Shown piece after piece: positions 44,118-53,462 of a stretch of 64,000 bases of DNA (position 1 is its first letter; each line of letters opens with the position of its first letter). Under the pieces are notes generated by a model that searched no databases, was not told the origin of the DNA, and saw nothing but the letters and a program-made list of their open reading frames with translations. This stretch comes from CAZSDW01 sp964605705 (GTDB taxonomy: Bacteria; Fidelibacterota; UBA2242), in NCBI GenBank assembly GCA_964605705.1, contig CAZSDW010000005.1:53827-117826 (forward strand). Reading direction: 5' to 3'. A program made the position numbers and the translations under genes.

Positions 44118-46499
44118 TTAAAATGGCATTCCAAATATAAAGTGGGTTTTCCACCCTTCGGGTTTACCATAACCCGTATATCCCTCAGGATCGATATCAT
44201 CAAATCCATACCCCAGATCGACTCCCAGCATTCCGAGCGCTGGCATATTAAACCGTATCCCGAAACCGGCTGAGCGTTTCAAATTAAACGGATCAGTGGT
44301 TTTCAGGTCCATCCAGGTATTGCCGGCTTCGGCGAAAACCAGACCGTAAATGGTTGGATTCTCTGAGATTGGCACCCGATATTCGAGTGTATATTTTAAC
44401 ATTGTCTCACCGCCCCAGTAGGAATAGGTACTCCCGGTGGCACTGATCGGACGCGGACTGATGGCATTATCTTCATATCCGCGTAAGGGGGTCCCATAAA
44501 CCATTCCGGCACCACCCATGATAAAGCGTTCGTCCGGTGGAATGATCGAATCGTCTTTGATTCTTTTAATAATCCCGAATTCAAAGTGGCTCATGAGAAC
44601 TAATTTCCATATTGTCGGAGTATAAAAATCAATGTCGAGCAGGTGTTTGTGAAAATGCTCGGTGCCACCTAAAAACCAACCCGCCAGGGTTGATGTCCAG
44701 TTGAATACGGATCCCTTGGTAGGGAACTCGGGAGCATCACGACTATCTCGTGAGATCATCTGGGTAATACTGACATTAGTGGTTCTATCCTGTCCCCTGA
44801 GAACGAGATTTTTATAATCCTCGTCTAAATTATGATACTCTTTTTTTGAGGCTGAAAAGACCCAGGTACCCCTGAAATAATTATCAGGCCATTTGAATCG
44901 TCGTCCCCAGCGTACGGAACCACCACGCTGTGTCAAATCATAGGGATAGTAATAATAGCTACTGCTGTAGCCCCTTTCGGTATAAAAAATACTGGCTCCG
45001 ACGAGGTTTGGTGAATCGAAAATCCAGGGATCGGTAAAACTGATAGAAGCAGATTTGTATGCATTAGCCTTGGTTCCGTAAATGCTGTAATTGGTGCCCT
45101 GCTGGTAGCTGACTCTCAGTTGCTGACCGCGCCCCCGAAAATTATTGAATTCGACGCCGCCGCCACCGATTAATCCATAAGTTTGACTGATACTAAAAGA
45201 GAGATTGGCGCGGTCCGATGATTTTTCAGTGACAGAAATTTCCACATCAATTTCATCTTCATCAACCGGGACAACATCAGGGACGACATCGCTGAAATAA
45301 TTCAGGATAAAGATTTCCCGCTGACTGCGAATCAGCGCTTCGCGACTGAATATGTCACCTGGTAAGACTTTTAACTCCCGGCGGATGACATTTTCATGGG
45401 TGCGGTCATTGCCGACAATATTGATCCGTGCAACGGATACCTGATGATTTTCGGTAATACTCATATGCAGGTCAATCTCATCTTCACCGACCGGTGTTTC
45501 CTGAGGATTAATCGTGAAAAACAGGTAACCCCGGTCCATATACAATCCGTTAACGCGGTCGTAAACCGCCATCTGCAGTTCTTCTTTATTATAATAATCC
45601 CCGGATTTCAGTCCTAATACCGTATGTAATTGCGCACTGGTGAAAAGGTTGTTGCCACTGAAAGAAATATTGCGGTATTTATAGCGCGGACCTTCGTATA
45701 AATTCAAGGTCAGAAACATGCGCTTTTTGTCCTCGGAGTATTTTATAGTATCACTGACTATTTCAAAATCGCGATAGCCTTCCTTATTATAAAAATCAAC
45801 CAGTTTCTGCTGATCTTCCTCATATTTTTCTTTGTCGAATTCCCCAATTTTTAACAGAAACATATTGCGCTGTTTGGTCTCTTTCAAAGTGCGTCGCAGT
45901 TTTAAATTGGAAAAATGTTTATTGTTGGTGAATTCAATTGCTCCTATCCTGACCTTTTTACCTTCTTTGATATGGAATGTCAGGTTTTGCCGGTTTTCGG
46001 ACGAACCGGGACTGAGTTCTTCTTTTATCTCAACCAGCAGGTACCCTTCATCTTCGTATAATTTTCGAATTTTCCGAATCGATTCTTTGATAAATGCCGG
46101 TGATAATACTTTTCCGGAAATAATGTTCAGCTCTTCATCGAATTTTGATTTGCGGATTTTTTTATTACCCTTTATTTCAAACTTATCGAGCCGGGGATAC
46201 TCCTCGACTTTAATAATCAGAAACAGTCCTGCATCAGTTGCTTTATCCATATAGATATTGATGTCGGAAAATATTTTTAACTTCCAGAGGCGCTTGATGG
46301 CATCCGGAATATCATCATAAATGATCTCTTTTCCTTCAATAATTCCCGATTGAACCTTAATGCTGTTTTCGGAAATACTCTTATTTCCCTGAACGGCAAC
46401 TCCCAATATTTTCAGCCGTTGCTGGGCAGAAGTTATTGAATAATTGAGCATTATCATTAAAATTAATAAGAGAGAATACAGAATTCGTGTTATTTTCAT
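44118..46499 (-). CDS. bamA: Outer-membrane assembly factor BamA
   Basis: 793 aa. Signal peptide to about 25 (SITSAQ). Five POTRA domains follow (for example LKILGVAVQGNKSISENSI, LDKFEIKGNKKIRKSKFDEEL, VRIGAIEFTNNKHF), then a 16-strand barrel with the RGYED motif for lid lock (TPLRGYEDNAI) and a C-terminal HFIFGMPF ending in Phe. The ATG at 46499 is chosen because the longer reading runs into uppS and loses the signal peptide. Inserts beta-barrels into the outer membrane. Confidence 0.95.
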   Translation of the reverse strand: MKITRILYSLLLILMIMLNYSITSAQQRLKILGVAVQGNKSISENSIKVQSGIIEGKEIIYDDIPDAIKRLWKLKIFSDINIYMDKATDAGLFLIIKVEEYPRLDKFEIKGNKKIRKSKFDEELNIISGKVLSPAFIKESIRKIRKLYEDEGYLLVEIKEELSPGSSENRQNLTFHIKEGKKVRIGAIEFTNNKHFSNLKLRRTLKETKQRNMFLLKIGEFDKEKYEEDQQKLVDFYNKEGYRDFEIVSDTIKYSEDKKRMFLTLNLYEGPRYKYRNISFSGNNLFTSAQLHTVLGLKSGDYYNKEELQMAVYDRVNGLYMDRGYLFFTINPQETPVGEDEIDLHMSITENHQVSVARINIVGNDRTHENVIRRELKVLPGDIFSREALIRSQREIFILNYFSDVVPDVVPVDEDEIDVEISVTEKSSDRANLSFSISQTYGLIGGGGVEFNNFRGRGQQLRVSYQQGTNYSIYGTKANAYKSASISFTDPWIFDSPNLVGASIFYTERGYSSSYYYYPYDLTQRGGSVRWGRRFKWPDNYFRGTWVFSASKKEYHNLDEDYKNLVLRGQDRTTNVSITQMISRDSRDAPEFPTKGSVFNWTSTLAGWFLGGTEHFHKHLLDIDFYTPTIWKLVLMSHFEFGIIKRIKDDSIIPPDERFIMGGAGMVYGTPLRGYEDNAISPRPISATGSTYSYWGGETMLKYTLEYRVPISENPTIYGLVFAEAGNTWMDLKTTDPFNLKRSAGFGIRFNMPALGMLGVDLGYGFDDIDPEGYTGYGKPEGWKTHFIFGMPF

Positions 46500-46506
46500 G
46501 TAAAAT

Positions 46507-47292
46507 TTAATTTTTCGTTTTTCCGGTACTAATTTGATCACTGGTCCTGCCAAAACGCCTTTCGCGTTTCTGGTAACTCTCAATCGCCAGTAAAAGTTCC
46601 TTAATCCGAAATGCCGGCCAGTAAGTCGGAGTCACGTATAATTCGGTATAAGCCAGCTGCCAGAGCAGGAAGTTACTGATTCTCAACTCACCGCTGGTGC
46701 GAATGAGCAGATCGGGATCGGGTTTTCCGGCAGTGTAGAGATAGCTGGATATAAGTTCATCATTAATGGAATTAATGTCGATTTTGCCATCTTTAAAATC
46801 CAGGGCGATGGATTTAACCGCATCGATAATCTCCTGACGACTACCGTAAGAAAGCGCCAGGTTGAGATTCAGACCGGTATTGTTTTTTGTTTTTTCAACA
46901 CCATCCAATAACCCTTTGCGGGTTCCTTTGGGCAAATTATCTAGATAACCCATTAAGGTCAGGCGGACGTTAATTTTATGGAACTCATCCACTTCATACC
47001 GAATCGGCTTGAGAAGCAGGTGCATCAGGGCGGACACTTCCGATTTTGGACGGGACCAATTTTCGACAGAAAAGGTATAGAGAGTTAAAACCTCAATCCC
47101 TATTTTACCACATTCCCGGGTGATTTCACGGACAGAGTTGATACCCTCATTATGACCGGCGACTCGCGGTAATCCACGCTCTTTTGCCCAACGTCCGTTT
47201 CCATCCATAATGATAGCAATATGCCGGGGTAAATGCCCCGCAGACTGAATCTTTTCTCTAAGAATATTTATTGAATTTTCTTTATTTTCCAT
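46507..47292 (-). CDS. uppS: Isoprenyl transferase (undecaprenyl diphosphate synthase)
   Basis: 261 aa. Signature HIAIIMDGNGRWAKERGLPRVAGH with catalytic Asp near 29, TLYTFSVENWSRP, LNLALSYGSRQEI and PDLLIRTSGELRISNFLLWQLAYTE. Makes the lipid carrier for peptidoglycan and O-antigen. First gene of the envelope operon running to rseP. Confidence 0.96.
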   Translation of the reverse strand: MENKENSINILREKIQSAGHLPRHIAIIMDGNGRWAKERGLPRVAGHNEGINSVREITRECGKIGIEVLTLYTFSVENWSRPKSEVSALMHLLLKPIRYEVDEFHKINVRLTLMGYLDNLPKGTRKGLLDGVEKTKNNTGLNLNLALSYGSRQEIIDAVKSIALDFKDGKIDINSINDELISSYLYTAGKPDPDLLIRTSGELRISNFLLWQLAYTELYVTPTYWPAFRIKELLLAIESYQKRERRFGRTSDQISTGKTKN

Positions 47293-47655
47293 ATAAAATG
47301 CACTTTAAAAACAGCTTACGGAAGTTAATTTCAATCCTCTATAAAGTCAATGGAAATAACGCTATTCTATTGACGAGGACGGCAGGATTTTTACTGCTAA
47401 TGGACTGTAAAATTGTTCACTTGATACTATTTGTTTTGTAATTGAATGTAAAAATTTACCTTACCTGATATTTGTAAAATTTCCCAATAATGAAAAAAAA
47501 TACTTGTCAACATTTTAAATTCCTATCAAAACTGAAAATAATTATTGTTTAAAGAATCGGGGCTGTCTATATTCATCCGAAAATGAGAATTAAGAAAATA
47601 TTGAATATAGTTACAATTATCAGATAGGATTATTTATCGGGGATAGGAAAAATAT
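47293..47655. other. Divergent intergenic region uppS / NtrC-type regulator
   Basis: 363 AT-rich bases. It must hold promoters for both directions, but no convincing -35/-10, sigma-28 or sigma-54 pair was seen. TTATCAGATAG (47617-47627) resembles motifs near the SusCD promoter. Confidence 0.5.
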
Positions 47656-49002
47656 ATGAGTAGCAGACTTCTGATTGCAGACAGTGATCGTGACATTCGT
47701 GAATATTTAGCGACGGTTCTTACCGAGAAAGGATTTATCTGTACCAAAGTCAGTGATGGCGAGGAAGCCATTAAGCAGATAAAAGAGGACAATTATGATA
47801 TTCTGATTGTTGATATAAAATTGCCTAAATGGGACGGCATTCAGGTATTGGAAAAAGTCACAAAAATCAGTCCTCATACGATGACCGTGATTATTACGGC
47901 GTCAGCCACAGTCGAAACCGCCATTGATGCACTCAGGAAGGGTGCGGTCGATTATCTGATCAAACCTCTGGATTATAATGATGTTGTTGTTCGTGTGATC
48001 AAAATTCGCAAGATGCAGCAGATTCTCATTGAGAACCAGTATCTGAAACAGGAAATCCATGCGAAGTTCAACCAAAATCTGATTATTGGTGACAGCCCGG
48101 CGATGCAGAACGTCTATAAAATGATTGAAAAGGTGGCAAACTCATCTTCAAATATTCTAATAACCGGGAAAAGTGGTACCGGAAAGGAACTGGTTGCCCG
48201 GGCAATCCACCAGAATAGTCCCCGCGCCAATGCACCCTTTGTACCGATAAATTGTGGTGCAATTCCGGAAAACCTGTTTGAGAGTGAACTTTTTGGTTTT
48301 AAAAAGGGCTCTTTTACCGGTGCGATTATGGATAAAGATGGTGTTTTCCGGGCTGCCAATGGTGGGACATTATTCCTTGATGAAGTCGGCGAGATTCCAA
48401 TTCATATTCAGGTCAAGCTCCTGCGGGCTATCGAAGAAAAAGAGATCAAGCCTATCGGAAGCCCGTCATCACTCAAAGTTGACGCCCGGGTTTTATCGGC
48501 AACCAATAAAGATCTTTTAAAAGAGATTGAAGAAGGTAATTTCCGTGAGGATCTGTACTACCGCCTGAATATTATTGATGTCCATCTGCCATCTTTGAGT
48601 GAAAGACGGGATGATATTGCTCTACTGGTCAATCATTTCATAACCAAGTACAACCAGGAGTTGAAGCGCAAAGTCCTCGGTGTCGATAACGAGACGATGA
48701 AAGTGCTGATGAATTATAAATGGAAGGGCGAGGTACGGGAACTGGAAAACGTTATTGAGCGGGCAGTTCTGCTCTGTGAAGGTGATTGTATAACCCTCAA
48801 GGATTTACCGCCCCATGCGTCGATGGGAGTCTCTATGGAGTACGCTGACGACCTGAAAACTTCGGTTCGAAATTTTGAGAAACAGCATATTCTCTCAATT
48901 CTCAAGCGGGTTGAAAATGATAAAAATCGCTGTGCCGACGTTCTCGGTATCGGATTATCTTCACTTTATCGGAAGATTGATGAGTTAGGGATTAAACTCT
49001 GA
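47656..49002 (+). CDS. NtrC-family sigma-54 response regulator
   Basis: 448 aa. Receiver 1-120 (LLIADSDRD acid pocket, D in VDIKLPKWDG, Thr/Ala in ITASA, Lys in IKPL). AAA+ domain about 140-370: Walker A GKSGTGKE, sigma-54 loop GSFTGA, Walker B GGTLFLDEVGE, and sensor REDLYYRLN. Fis-type HTH at the end (CADVLGIGLSSLYRKIDELGI). It activates transcription with sigma-54 when phosphorylated. No partner kinase is adjacent; the kinase cluster at 13-18 kb is one option. The next gene has a closely related AAA+/HTH unit. Confidence 0.95.
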   Translation: MSSRLLIADSDRDIREYLATVLTEKGFICTKVSDGEEAIKQIKEDNYDILIVDIKLPKWDGIQVLEKVTKISPHTMTVIITASATVETAIDALRKGAVDYLIKPLDYNDVVVRVIKIRKMQQILIENQYLKQEIHAKFNQNLIIGDSPAMQNVYKMIEKVANSSSNILITGKSGTGKELVARAIHQNSPRANAPFVPINCGAIPENLFESELFGFKKGSFTGAIMDKDGVFRAANGGTLFLDEVGEIPIHIQVKLLRAIEEKEIKPIGSPSSLKVDARVLSATNKDLLKEIEEGNFREDLYYRLNIIDVHLPSLSERRDDIALLVNHFITKYNQELKRKVLGVDNETMKVLMNYKWKGEVRELENVIERAVLLCEGDCITLKDLPPHASMGVSMEYADDLKTSVRNFEKQHILSILKRVENDKNRCADVLGIGLSSLYRKIDELGIKL

Positions 49003-49211
49003 TCGCTTAAAATATATCTCAATATTTTTTCCTCCTTCTATATGTCCATGGTGCGCTTACTTAAACATTGTTCAAATGTTCGAATAAAAATTGAAACTAT
49101 CATCTGACAACTTTATTCCGATGATAGCGGTCGAAAATATTTTTAAGTGGATTGATTGGGCGATTTTACCTTATATTAAATCATTACGTCAACCAACGAG
49201 GGTGGTCAGTT

Positions 49212-52200
49212 ATGGGGTCAAAGAAGGGATTAAGTGTCTTTTTTGGGGTGATGCTTTACTTAATGATAATTCCTTTACGGTCGGAGACATGGTGTAAGAA
49301 GCAGGTAAAATTTGATCATTTTAGTGTTGAAGACGGACTGACCCAAAATGAAATCTATAGCAGCTTTCAGGATTCTAAGGGATTCCTGTGGTTTGGAACC
49401 GGGAATGGCTTGTGTCGCTATGATGGTTATGAATTTAGAAACTATAAACATGATCCGGACAATCTCAATACAATCAGTAATGGATTTATCCGTTCAATTG
49501 TTGAAGATTCGGAGGGTAATTTATGGTTAGCCATATCGGGTGGCGGTCTCAACAAGTTTGATCCTTATCACGAAGAATTCGTTTCCTACCGCAGCAATCC
49601 GGACGATCCTTACAGCGTCAGCGGTAATATTGTTAATGCGCTTTTAGTTGACGAACAGCAAAATTTATGGATTGGGAGTAATCTGGGGCTGGATCGCAAA
49701 ATCCCACAAACTCAGGAGTTTGTACATTATATTGCCGATTCCGATGATGAATCCAGTCTGACTGATAATCATATCACGGTCTTGTATGAAGATAAGACGG
49801 GAATTATCTGGATTGGAACCAGAAACGGTGGATTAAACCAGTTGTCCAAACGAGAGCGATATCGGGAGAATGCTCGTTTTACCAGTTTTCAGAATGATCC
49901 GGATAATCCCGCGACCATTGCCAGTAACAAGATAAGAGCGATTTTTGAAGACCGGCTCGGAACTTTGTGGATTGGTACTCAAAATGGACTTAATCGCTTT
50001 GACCGAAGTTCTCAGACTTTTACCCGATACAATTGCATACCGGACGACGAAGGAACACTCAGCAATGATAATATCACTTCAATCAGTGAAGATGACAAGG
50101 GAACCTTATGGATCGGAACCTATGGTGGCGGACTGAATTCACTCGTGCGCAATAAAGATGTAAGTCATCCCTATATTCAAAGGTATCGGTACGATCTTCG
50201 TGATCCCCATAGCCTGAGTAATGAATTTATCCAATCATTATACTACGATCAATCCGGAGTACTATGGATTGGGACCAGTGGCAGTGGTATCGATAAAATG
50301 ATTCCTGACGGTAAGGGCTTCATCCATTATAAACTTATATCCGATATCGCCATGCCTAAAACCGATAAAAACTGTATCTGGGCGCTTCATGAAGATCCTC
50401 AGGGAGATTTATGGATTGCGAGTTCTGAAGGCGGTGTCTATCAACTCAATGCTGAGAAGGAATTTAAAAACTTTTATTCCCTGACATTACCGGGTGAAGA
50501 CGAATCATCTCCGGTGATTGTCAAATCCATTCTTCAGGACAGAAATATGAAATTGTGGTTTGGTACAGAAGAGAAGGGACTGATTCGATTCAATCCCGAA
50601 ACCAATAAATTTACTCATTATAAGGCAAATTTCAGGCGAGAATACAGCCTCAGTGGAAATGAAATTACCGATATTTGCGAAGATAAAAATGGGGATATCT
50701 GGATCGGTACGATCATGCGGGGACTCAACCGCTATGAACCGGAGACAGGTCGTTTCTATCAATATTTTATTCCCTCTGCAGATTCAAATCCAATGGGAAG
50801 TAATTTTATCTATTCACTATTTATTGATCGCCATGGCAACCTTTGGATCGGAACTCATATCGGTGGTCTTCATTGTCTGCCGGCGGAAGAAAAATTTTCT
50901 GAATCTCCAACATTTATAAGTTTTCGAAGAGTACCCGGTGACAGTACCAGTCTGAGCAGTGATATTGTCACCTCAATTTATGAAGATCGGTCCGGAATCC
51001 TCTGGATTGGTACCCATGGCGGTGGCTTGAACAAATATATTGCCGAGCGTAAACAGTTTGTCCGATATACCATTCAGGATGGGCTTCCCGATAATATCAT
51101 TTACGGGATTTTAGAAGACCAGGAGGGATGTTTATGGATTAGTACCAATAATGGTCTGTCCCATTTTGATACAGCAACGGAGTCCTTTATCAATTATGAT
51201 CAAAATGAGGGATTACAGGGCAATGAGTTTAATAAAGGCAGTGCGTTTAAGAGTCAGACCGGTGAAATGTTTTTTGGCGGGCTGAATGGGTTCAATGCGT
51301 TTTATCCGGAGAATATCACGACCGCTCAGTTTCCTCCCAAAGTTGTTGTAACAGATTTTCAGATATTTAATACCTCTGTCCCGATCGGTAATGATAAAAG
51401 TTCGAGGATTATTCTGAATCGGTCGATAACGGTCACCGATTCACTATACCTGACGTATCAGGATCGCGTCATTTCTTTTAAATGCGCCGCGCTGCACTAT
51501 CTCTGCCCGGAACAGAATCAATATGCCTATATCATGGAAGGCTACGATAAAGACTGGAATTATTCAGGAAATCGCCGGTTCATTACCTATACAAACCTGC
51601 CTCCCGGTGGGTACAATTTGAAAATTAATGCTGCCAACAGTGATAATGTCTGGACTGATGATCCCCGGACAATCTGGATAAAAATATCCCCGCCTTTTTG
51701 GAAAACTCTTTGGTTTAAAATTCTGATTGCTCTGAGTTTATTGTCAATCGCCTATAGTCTGTATCGATTGCGGATTCATTCTCTGAATCGGAAACGCCAC
51801 CTCCTGGAAGAGCAGATGGCAGAAAAATCACGAAGCGCCAAAGCGCTGGAAAATGCATTATCCCAGGTTGAGAAATTAAAGAACCGGTTGCAGGCTGAAA
51901 ACATCTATTTGCAGGATGAGATCAAGCTGGAACATAATTTTGCCAATATCATCACCCGTAGTGAAGCGTTGAAAAAAATACTACGACAGGTCGAACAGGT
52001 GGCATCCACAAATTCAACTGTTTTAATCACCGGAGAATCAGGAACCGGCAAAGAGTTAATTGCCCGTGCGATCCACAATATCAGTACCCGGAAAGACCAT
52101 ACTCTGGTCAAAGTGGATTGCTCTGCCTTACCTCCGACACTAATCGAAAGTGAACTTTTCGGACACGAGAAAGGCTCGTTTACCGGGGCAACATCAAAAA

Positions 52201-52874
52201 AAATCGGTCGTTTTGAAATTGCTAACGGCGGGACGATTTTTCTGGATGAAATCGGTGAACTTTCACCAAAACTGCAGACCAAATTACTGCGAATTCTGCA
52301 GGATGGAGAATTCGAGCGGATTGGCAGTACCCAAACAATAAAAATAGATGTGCGGGTTCTTGCTGCGACGAATCGCCATCTTGAAAAGGAGATTGAAGCG
52401 GGGAAATTTCGGGAGGACTTATATTATCGATTGAACGTTTTTCCGATTCAATTACCACCCCTAAGAGATCGCAAGGAAGATATTCCCTTGTTGATTAAGC
52501 ATTGTGTCCGAAACTACAGTCAGAAACTGGGGAAACATATCCAGAATATACCTCAGAGTGTTATAGATGAACTGAGTAATTATGACTGGCCTGGTAATGT
52601 CCGGGAACTTGAAAATGTTATCCAGCGTGCGATTATTATCAGCAAAGACAGTACCCTGCGCCTGGGAAATAGCTTCAAATCCAATCAGGTCAGAATGGAT
52701 CAATCTTCAATGGAATCGCTTGATAACATCCAGCGAACGCATATTATAAAGGCACTGGAAATTACTAAAGGTCGGATCAGCGGTGCTCAGGGAGCTGCCA
52801 ATTTACTTAAAATAAATCCGAAAACGCTCTACTCCCGAATGAAAAAGTTGAACATATCACCACCTAAGGTATAA
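49212..52874 (+). CDS. Membrane-spanning propeller / YYY sensor fused to sigma-54 AAA+ and Fis HTH
   Basis: 1220 aa. A signal peptide (about 1-25) precedes fourteen Reg_prop repeats of the LWIGTxxGGLNRYD type, enough for two seven-bladed propellers in the periplasm. A YYY domain follows (YAYIMEGYDKDWNYSG, LPPGGYNLKINAAN). One membrane helix lies near 835-855, and a coiled coil near 860-905. The cytoplasmic AAA+ domain has Walker A GESGTGKE near 940, sigma-54 loop GSFTGA near 988 and Walker B GGTIFLDEIGE, then a Fis-type HTH (GAQGAANLLKINPKTLYSRMKKL). No histidine kinase, HATPase or receiver is present. The ATG at 49212 has GAGGGTGG upstream and gives the signal peptide. Likely senses glycan in the periplasm and activates the sigma-54 promoter at 52989 directly. 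Confidence 0.92.
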   Translation: MGSKKGLSVFFGVMLYLMIIPLRSETWCKKQVKFDHFSVEDGLTQNEIYSSFQDSKGFLWFGTGNGLCRYDGYEFRNYKHDPDNLNTISNGFIRSIVEDSEGNLWLAISGGGLNKFDPYHEEFVSYRSNPDDPYSVSGNIVNALLVDEQQNLWIGSNLGLDRKIPQTQEFVHYIADSDDESSLTDNHITVLYEDKTGIIWIGTRNGGLNQLSKRERYRENARFTSFQNDPDNPATIASNKIRAIFEDRLGTLWIGTQNGLNRFDRSSQTFTRYNCIPDDEGTLSNDNITSISEDDKGTLWIGTYGGGLNSLVRNKDVSHPYIQRYRYDLRDPHSLSNEFIQSLYYDQSGVLWIGTSGSGIDKMIPDGKGFIHYKLISDIAMPKTDKNCIWALHEDPQGDLWIASSEGGVYQLNAEKEFKNFYSLTLPGEDESSPVIVKSILQDRNMKLWFGTEEKGLIRFNPETNKFTHYKANFRREYSLSGNEITDICEDKNGDIWIGTIMRGLNRYEPETGRFYQYFIPSADSNPMGSNFIYSLFIDRHGNLWIGTHIGGLHCLPAEEKFSESPTFISFRRVPGDSTSLSSDIVTSIYEDRSGILWIGTHGGGLNKYIAERKQFVRYTIQDGLPDNIIYGILEDQEGCLWISTNNGLSHFDTATESFINYDQNEGLQGNEFNKGSAFKSQTGEMFFGGLNGFNAFYPENITTAQFPPKVVVTDFQIFNTSVPIGNDKSSRIILNRSITVTDSLYLTYQDRVISFKCAALHYLCPEQNQYAYIMEGYDKDWNYSGNRRFITYTNLPPGGYNLKINAANSDNVWTDDPRTIWIKISPPFWKTLWFKILIALSLLSIAYSLYRLRIHSLNRKRHLLEEQMAEKSRSAKALENALSQVEKLKNRLQAENIYLQDEIKLEHNFANIITRSEALKKILRQVEQVASTNSTVLITGESGTGKELIARAIHNISTRKDHTLVKVDCSALPPTLIESELFGHEKGSFTGATSKKIGRFEIANGGTIFLDEIGELSPKLQTKLLRILQDGEFERIGSTQTIKIDVRVLAATNRHLEKEIEAGKFREDLYYRLNVFPIQLPPLRDRKEDIPLLIKHCVRNYSQKLGKHIQNIPQSVIDELSNYDWPGNVRELENVIQRAIIISKDSTLRLGNSFKSNQVRMDQSSMESLDNIQRTHIIKALEITKGRISGAQGAANLLKINPKTLYSRMKKLNISPPKV

Positions 52875-52988
52875 ACTGCCTATATATCGGAAATTGATGA
52901 AATGTCAGAAATATTTTTTATTTCCGGCGGATGGACATTATCGGATAAATCTATAAAATATAAGGACATAAACAGCAATATAGAGTAC

Positions 52989-53003
52989 TGGCACAGTCCT
53001 TGA
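52989..53003 (+). promoter_or_regulatory. Sigma-54 (-24/-12) promoter for the SusCD operon
   Basis: TGGCAC at 52989-52994 and TTGA at 53000-53003 place GG and the -12 element at exactly the RpoN spacing (consensus TGGCACG-N4-TTGCW). Deviations are A for G at the seventh base and A for C at -12. It lies 115 bases after the stop of the sigma-54 activator gene and faces the thioredoxin-fold, SusC and SusD genes. A start site near 53014 would give a 5' leader of about 450 bases. Confidence 0.7.
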
Positions 53004-53040
53004 AATATACATAAGCACTCCATTCCCCAAACCCACATGA

Positions 53041-53072
53041 ATTGGGAGTACCACTCTGGTCACTCCCAATTT
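53041..53072 (+). promoter_or_regulatory. Leader hairpin downstream of the sigma-54 promoter
   Basis: AATTGGGAGT (53041-53050) pairs perfectly with ACTCCCAATT (53063-53072); ACCA/TGGT extend the stem past a one-base bulge. No T run follows. It lies about 27 bases after the predicted start site and could be an attenuator, a stability element or a leftover terminator of the regulator gene. Confidence 0.5.
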
Positions 53073-53462
53073 CCTCTTATAAACTGCAGGATATTTGGAA
53101 GGATTGATCTGTTCCCAGGCAGAGGAGTTTGAGAACTATAGAGTCTGTTGTCGTCCTGACTAGCTCCCGGCATCCATTATTTGAAGGCAAATTAGCCCGG
53201 AAAAAACCGAATAATCTGCTGGTGATCGGTTTAATATCTTTAAATGCTTATCGGATGAAAAGTTAAATGGAGTTTATCTGATATTTCGGCATTATCTGAT
53301 ATTTCAGCAAAAATTCATTCCTGAAATTTCAGGTATGGTGCCAATAAAAGCACTGTAAATAATTAATAATAATTGAATTATGAAATTGGTCAAAAATGTG
53401 GTACAGAGATTGAAAAGGGAAAAACCAGTAAAACAGAAATAAGCAATTCGGCGAAAAGGCAA

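Larger units (their letters stand above)
52875..53462. other. Long regulatory region ahead of the SusCD operon
   Basis: 588 bases without a convincing gene. Contents: palindrome TTATCGGATAA (52938-52948), sigma-54 promoter (52989-53003), hairpin (53041-53072), weak 7-bp hairpin (53204-53232), and three further TTATCnGAT copies (53248, 53274, 53292). The upstream 30 codons in frame with the thioredoxin-fold gene (from 53373) are polar and unlike the family, so treated as leader. Confidence 0.6.

Noticed and set aside
53373..53462. Upstream extension of the thioredoxin-fold gene by 30 codons
   Set aside because: The residues are polar and unlike thioredoxins, and the internal ATG gives the family length.
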